64,000 bases of DNA from Puffinus mauretanicus (lineage: Eukaryota; Chordata; Aves; Procellariiformes; Procellariidae), in the NCBI GenBank assembly GCA_023333565.1, contig JAJKFH010003627.1:6739501-6803500 (forward strand), in the 5' to 3' direction. Below are positions 60,001 through 64,000 of the stretch, piece by piece. The notes beneath the pieces were generated by a model. That model worked only from the letters and a program-made list of their open reading frames with translations. It ran no database searches and was not told where the DNA came from. Numbering within the stretch: the first letter of the stretch is position 1; every line of letters begins with the position of its first letter. Made by a program: the position numbers and the translations under genes.

Positions 60001-63000
60001 CTACCTGCCTCCCCAACCGCCTCTGAGCAACCCAACCTGGTGAGAAACAGCCAGAACCTCACCCCGTCTCCATCCAGCTCTGGCCCAAGGGGTTGGTGTT
60101 TCTCCTTCCAAAGGCTTCTGCTCTCCATAAACCACAACTTAGCATGGACCACCATCAAGACAGGCGAAGCAACCTAATCTACGAGCGCATTAGGGTGTCG
60201 GAAAACAATAATCCGAGAAAGGAACGCATTATCTGGCCTTGTTACTTTACAAAGTAATTTAAATTAATTTTTCCCTAGAGTGGTTAGGGAGCACTGCAAC
60301 TTGCCCTTGTCTATTCTCTCCGGCTAATGAAGCTTTACCAGCGGCTGCTCGTGAATTCCTATTAAGACCTCATCTTAGAGGTTACAGGGCAAAGCAATTT
60401 CTGCTCCTGGGAAAGATGCCTATGAATTTGTAATTGTAAGTCCGTGTTTGATAGGGATTAGCATCTGAAAGGGGTAGAGTGGTGGGTAGCAGAGAAAACA
60501 TTATTTCAATTAGCAGAAGAAAAGCAAGTTAACATCTGATTATAGTTTACACTTTTAATTTTCTCCTATTCTGGCATCTGGGATAATTATTTCCTGAAAC
60601 TATCTTCCTCACCAAGCCAGCCAACTCTTTCTTTCTCCTCCTCTTGGCCATCTTGGTTGAGATTCACATGGAAATGGTTGATGAGTTGGGTTTTTTCCTT
60701 TCCTTTCTTCTCCCAGGCAATAGCCAGTCTCACCAAATTTGGGGATGGAGAGGAGGATGCTGTACCAAACCAAACTGAAACGAGATGTGATGTTCCTCTT
60801 TGCACCAAGGAGGTCCATGCTGAGGACAATGGGGCTTTTCTCCTCAGCCAGGCTCCTAGTCAGGCTTGTGGCCAGCAGCTCAGCATGGTGCTGGTGCCCA
60901 GCTCTCCCAGGCAGAGCCCCAATGCCTAAAGCTTCACTCTGCGTTCGGAAATTGCCTCCGATCACCCCCTTTCCTCCCACCCCATAAAGGCAGATGCCGG
61001 TCGCTCTGCAGGGACTTGGCCCTTGTGCCAACCTGTACTCCAGCTATTTTCTTCTGGCTGCTTGGCCTCCTATTTCCTAATGATGATGCAATCAGTTTTC
61101 GGATGGGAAATTCCTCGTGAGAAGGCTTGTTGTTATTTAAGGAAGATTATGAAATCCATCCTTAATGAAAGGACAGGAGAAAACCCTTCCACCAAGTTAC
61201 ACCGAAGCCTGAGATTATCATTTTTATGGGCTTCCAATCTTTCGTGCCTCATGCCTTATCAGTGAATGCAGCTGGAGGCTTCAAAAACCCTCCCAGCTTG
61301 CTGCTGATTTTATAGGACGAAGATTAGAGATGATCGGATAGTAAATTATTCATTCCATTCGATATCGCTGGGCAGAAGGGAATATCCAGAGCGAAGTCAG
61401 CTCCCTTCTCCCTTTCTGAGCATCACGTACCGGGATCCCGGCTGTCTGCCACTCCAGCAATGCAGCGGCACTTTCCCCTGCGCTCGGAGAGGATTAGGGG
61501 TGCAATATGCCCTCTGAACAGACAGGAAAGCCGAGGGGGGATCACGGATGGAGACTCGTCCCCCAACAATAAGGCAGACCGGAGGCAAGTGGATTTTCTT
61601 CTCGTTTCAGGGATTTTTAGTTTGATTCCTCCCAGCCCAGGGCAAGGTGGGACAGATCAAGTAGGTGTTTCCTCAGCCTAATTTCTCAAGGTTGTGGGAC
61701 CTGAGGCTGATGCGAATGTGCTGTCAGACCCTTGGCAGCTATTGACCCCACAGAGAGAGGAGCAGGGAGCTGAGAGAGGACAAATCCTGGCAACTGTGTG
61801 CAAACAGGCAGCTGGATAGAGGAGAGAGCCCATTGCTGCCCATAGATGTACGGAGCAGCAGCATTGCCTGTCGGGACCCAGCACAGATGGTGGCCAGCAT
61901 GATGGTGGTCCAGAGAGCTGTGCCAAAAAGCAGCCGGTGTAAAAACAGAGGGTCCCATGAAATACGCACGGGCCACGGTGGTGCTACTGAGGAGATCTCG
62001 AGGAAAATGAAGGGCATAGCACGGCCCTACCTGGTGCCCGATGCTGGTGCCATGTCTGGGCCCCATCTCAGATGGCTGCTTGGATACCAGCTCCCAGTGA
62101 GTGTCCTGCCAGGAGTGGTCCTGGCCGACCCTGCCGGAGCATCCAGGCTGCCTGGGAGGAGAAGGGGAAATTCCCCATCCTCCCCAAACCAGGGTCCAGG
62201 AGGGATCACGGCCACTCCCATACCACCCCCACTCTCCCTGCTGCTTATTCAAGGCTTGCAATTAGCATCAGCCCTGGGGGACTCATTAATGGTCTGATAA
62301 AATGTCTAATAAAACGCCGAGAGGTGGGTTTTTTCTTGGCCCTGTGTGTGTGTGCAGGAGGGGAGCAAATGGCCCAGCTGAACCCCAGGCTGGCGGGGGG
62401 AAGACGGGGATGGCATGGGGCCATGCCCCGTTGCCACACCATTGACATCGGGTTTTCATCAGCACATAAATATGAAAATATATTACTGTTTAAAGGCATT
62501 TTTGAAGAGGGCAAGTGAAGATGCAGAGCTGTGGTGGATGAAAAGCCTTTTGCTGCTAGCATTTATCCACACTGGCACGCTGGGTCAAGAAAATGCCCTT
62601 TTTACAGCAGCTGTAGCTCCTGGCTCTCCCCTGGCAGCATCCATCCCAGGCTGGGTTTGAAAGCCAATGTCGATGGGAAATAAGAGAATTCTGGGGCAAC
62701 TGAGGAATATTTGGTTTTGATGGAAAATGTTAAAAGAAACAAGCAATTAAAAATTGGGTTTGTGATTTTTTTTTTTCTTTTCTTTTTGGAGCAGCTATGG
62801 AAATGTAACAAATTCATCATTACTGTTTTTTTTCTAGGAAAAATACAGTCTCTTCTTTAGGGGCTGTTCAGGCTTGCTCTCATCTATTTTCTGTATTTTC
62901 ATGGCTCTTTCTGAGAGAGGGGGAGGAGATGGAGAGGGTGAAGGATGGAAGGAAGGAGGGAGGAAGGAAGGAAGGAAGTGAAGGAGAAAGAAAAATAACC

Positions 63001-64000
63001 TCCATTAAAACACAGAGCCCCACAACGTTTTTCGAAGAGGAACTGGCATCTGTGCTCTGAGCTGTATCACCCAGGAACACATTTTACACTCAGGAATGTT
63101 GCTTTGAGCAAATGTTAATTTTGGCTAAAACTGACGTATTTCTTAGGGGAAAAAAATGCCAATTTTTGGAGGGTATCAGTCTAAATCCTGAAATTCCAAG
63201 ACCTGCTTTGTGCAAGACCTGTTGTACGGGCAACTGCTCACATGAGTTCCTGGGAGAGAACTGAGCTGGCTCTGGCTCCCGTTGGGTTTCACGAACTGCT
63301 GCCAAAGTGATTTGCCCTTCTGTGCCTCAGTTTCCTTCACCTGTAAAATGGACCTGTGGGGCTTCGCCTCACCACGACTGGGCGATGCTGAAGGCATCAA
63401 TGTGAGAGACAGCAAGATTTCCAGCATGCTGCGGCAGAAATGCGTAGCTTCTCAATTCTTCAGGTCCCAAGCCATGGCCAAAAAGACAAAAGGATGAGCC
63501 AGATGGCAAACTATTTGCCAAAATTTCTGACTTTGCCCCTGCAACAAAGTTGCTGCCATTACAGTGACTTGCTATTTCTCATCCCCCCAGGCCAGACCCA
63601 GCGATATGCAACCAAGCAGGTGCCACGGGCGCTTTTGGCCACAATAGCGCATACCTTCCTAATAGCCGCTGTGGGCTAAAGGAGGTGCGCTGGAGCACAG
63701 GGGAGCTTTGAGATAAGCAAAAAGCGATTCCCTGGCCTCATCAGCAAGCCCAGAACAATTAAATAATTAAATTTCTTTAAATTTCTTATAAATGTGGGAA
63801 TGTGCAATGGTAAAGTGTTATTTGCTCCTCAGGAGGGAGCCGACAGCAAGACCCCTGTCTGGAAGGCACAACAGCCCTGCCTTCATCTTGGGGTCTGGTC
63901 TGTCATGTCACCGAATGATACAGGTGGATCCTTGAGACATCCCTGTCTTTGGAAAGTCAGCCCAGGGTCCCTGGAGCTGGGCTGGGCAGAGCCCTGGGGT
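57077..64000. other. Right flank, no gene recognised
   Basis: 6.9 kb without a recognised gene on either strand. It includes AT-balanced blocks that look less random than their surroundings: about 57160-57270, 58100-58480, 60160-60610 and 61080-61400. The last two hold several GATA-type sites. Small simple repeats lie at 59109-59160 (CCTACCTATC-like) and 62944-62980 (GGAA). A signal-peptide-like ORF begins at 62538. I looked for PDZK1IP1, the mammalian right-hand neighbour of TAL1, and found no convincing membrane-spanning exon. Confidence 0.55.
62944..62980 (+). repeat. (GGAA)n microsatellite
   Basis: Imperfect GGAA units inside a longer purine-rich stretch. GGAA arrays can bind ETS factors, but this one is short. 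Confidence 0.85.

Overview
The window is a vertebrate, almost certainly avian, chromosomal segment with the conserved gene order CMPK1 - STIL - TAL1. CMPK1 is on the minus strand; STIL and TAL1 are on the plus strand. I rebuilt all three by joining open segments at splice sites. Each gives an uninterrupted reading frame with matching phases: CMPK1 6 coding exons, 196 aa; STIL 16 coding exons, 1,320 aa; TAL1 3 coding exons, 311 aa. A bird is inferred from the 311-aa TAL1 resembling the chicken protein as I remember it, the compact introns (one of 80 bp), the absence of recognisable SINE/LINE-dense tracts, and very GC-rich CpG islands beside AT-rich introns. The TAL1 N-terminus differs from my memory of chicken, so another bird is likely. 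The species cannot be named from this sequence alone.

Layout. 1-1336: CMPK1 3' UTR, running off the left edge. 1337-13468: CMPK1 coding exons, with an 8.6-kb first intron. About 12.7-14.85 kb: a CpG island forming a divergent CMPK1/STIL promoter with an RFX-type X-box, an NRF1-like site and three inverted CCAAT boxes. 14693-34578: STIL, including one GC-AG intron. 34579 to about 35285: STIL 3' UTR. About 35.3-39.0 kb: intergenic DNA with an unexplained CpG island and an exon-like segment. About 39.0-42.07 kb: TAL1 promoters and noncoding 5' exons, including a cluster of three CRE palindromes. 42079-48269: TAL1 coding exons. 48270 to about 50975: a long TAL1 3' UTR with four Pumilio-type octamers. 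50976-64000: no recognisable protein gene; it holds a CpG island with a strong CTCF-type motif, a 184-bp pyrimidine tract, and AT-balanced blocks with GATA/ETS/RUNX-type motifs that could be TAL1 enhancers.

The three genes do not form one pathway. CMPK1 makes pyrimidine nucleoside diphosphates, STIL is the PLK4/CPAP-binding centriole duplication factor, and TAL1 is the haematopoietic bHLH master regulator. Their linkage is an old synteny, known in human T-ALL because deletion between STIL and TAL1 places TAL1 under the STIL promoter. I saw no new gene system of the bacterial-island kind. The points most worth checking are regulatory or evolutionary: apparent loss of the STIL KEN box, the STIL GC-AG intron, a possible alternative STIL last exon, an exon-like block between STIL and TAL1, the CRE cluster, Pumilio sites in the TAL1 3' UTR, and the orphan CpG island with its CTCF motif.
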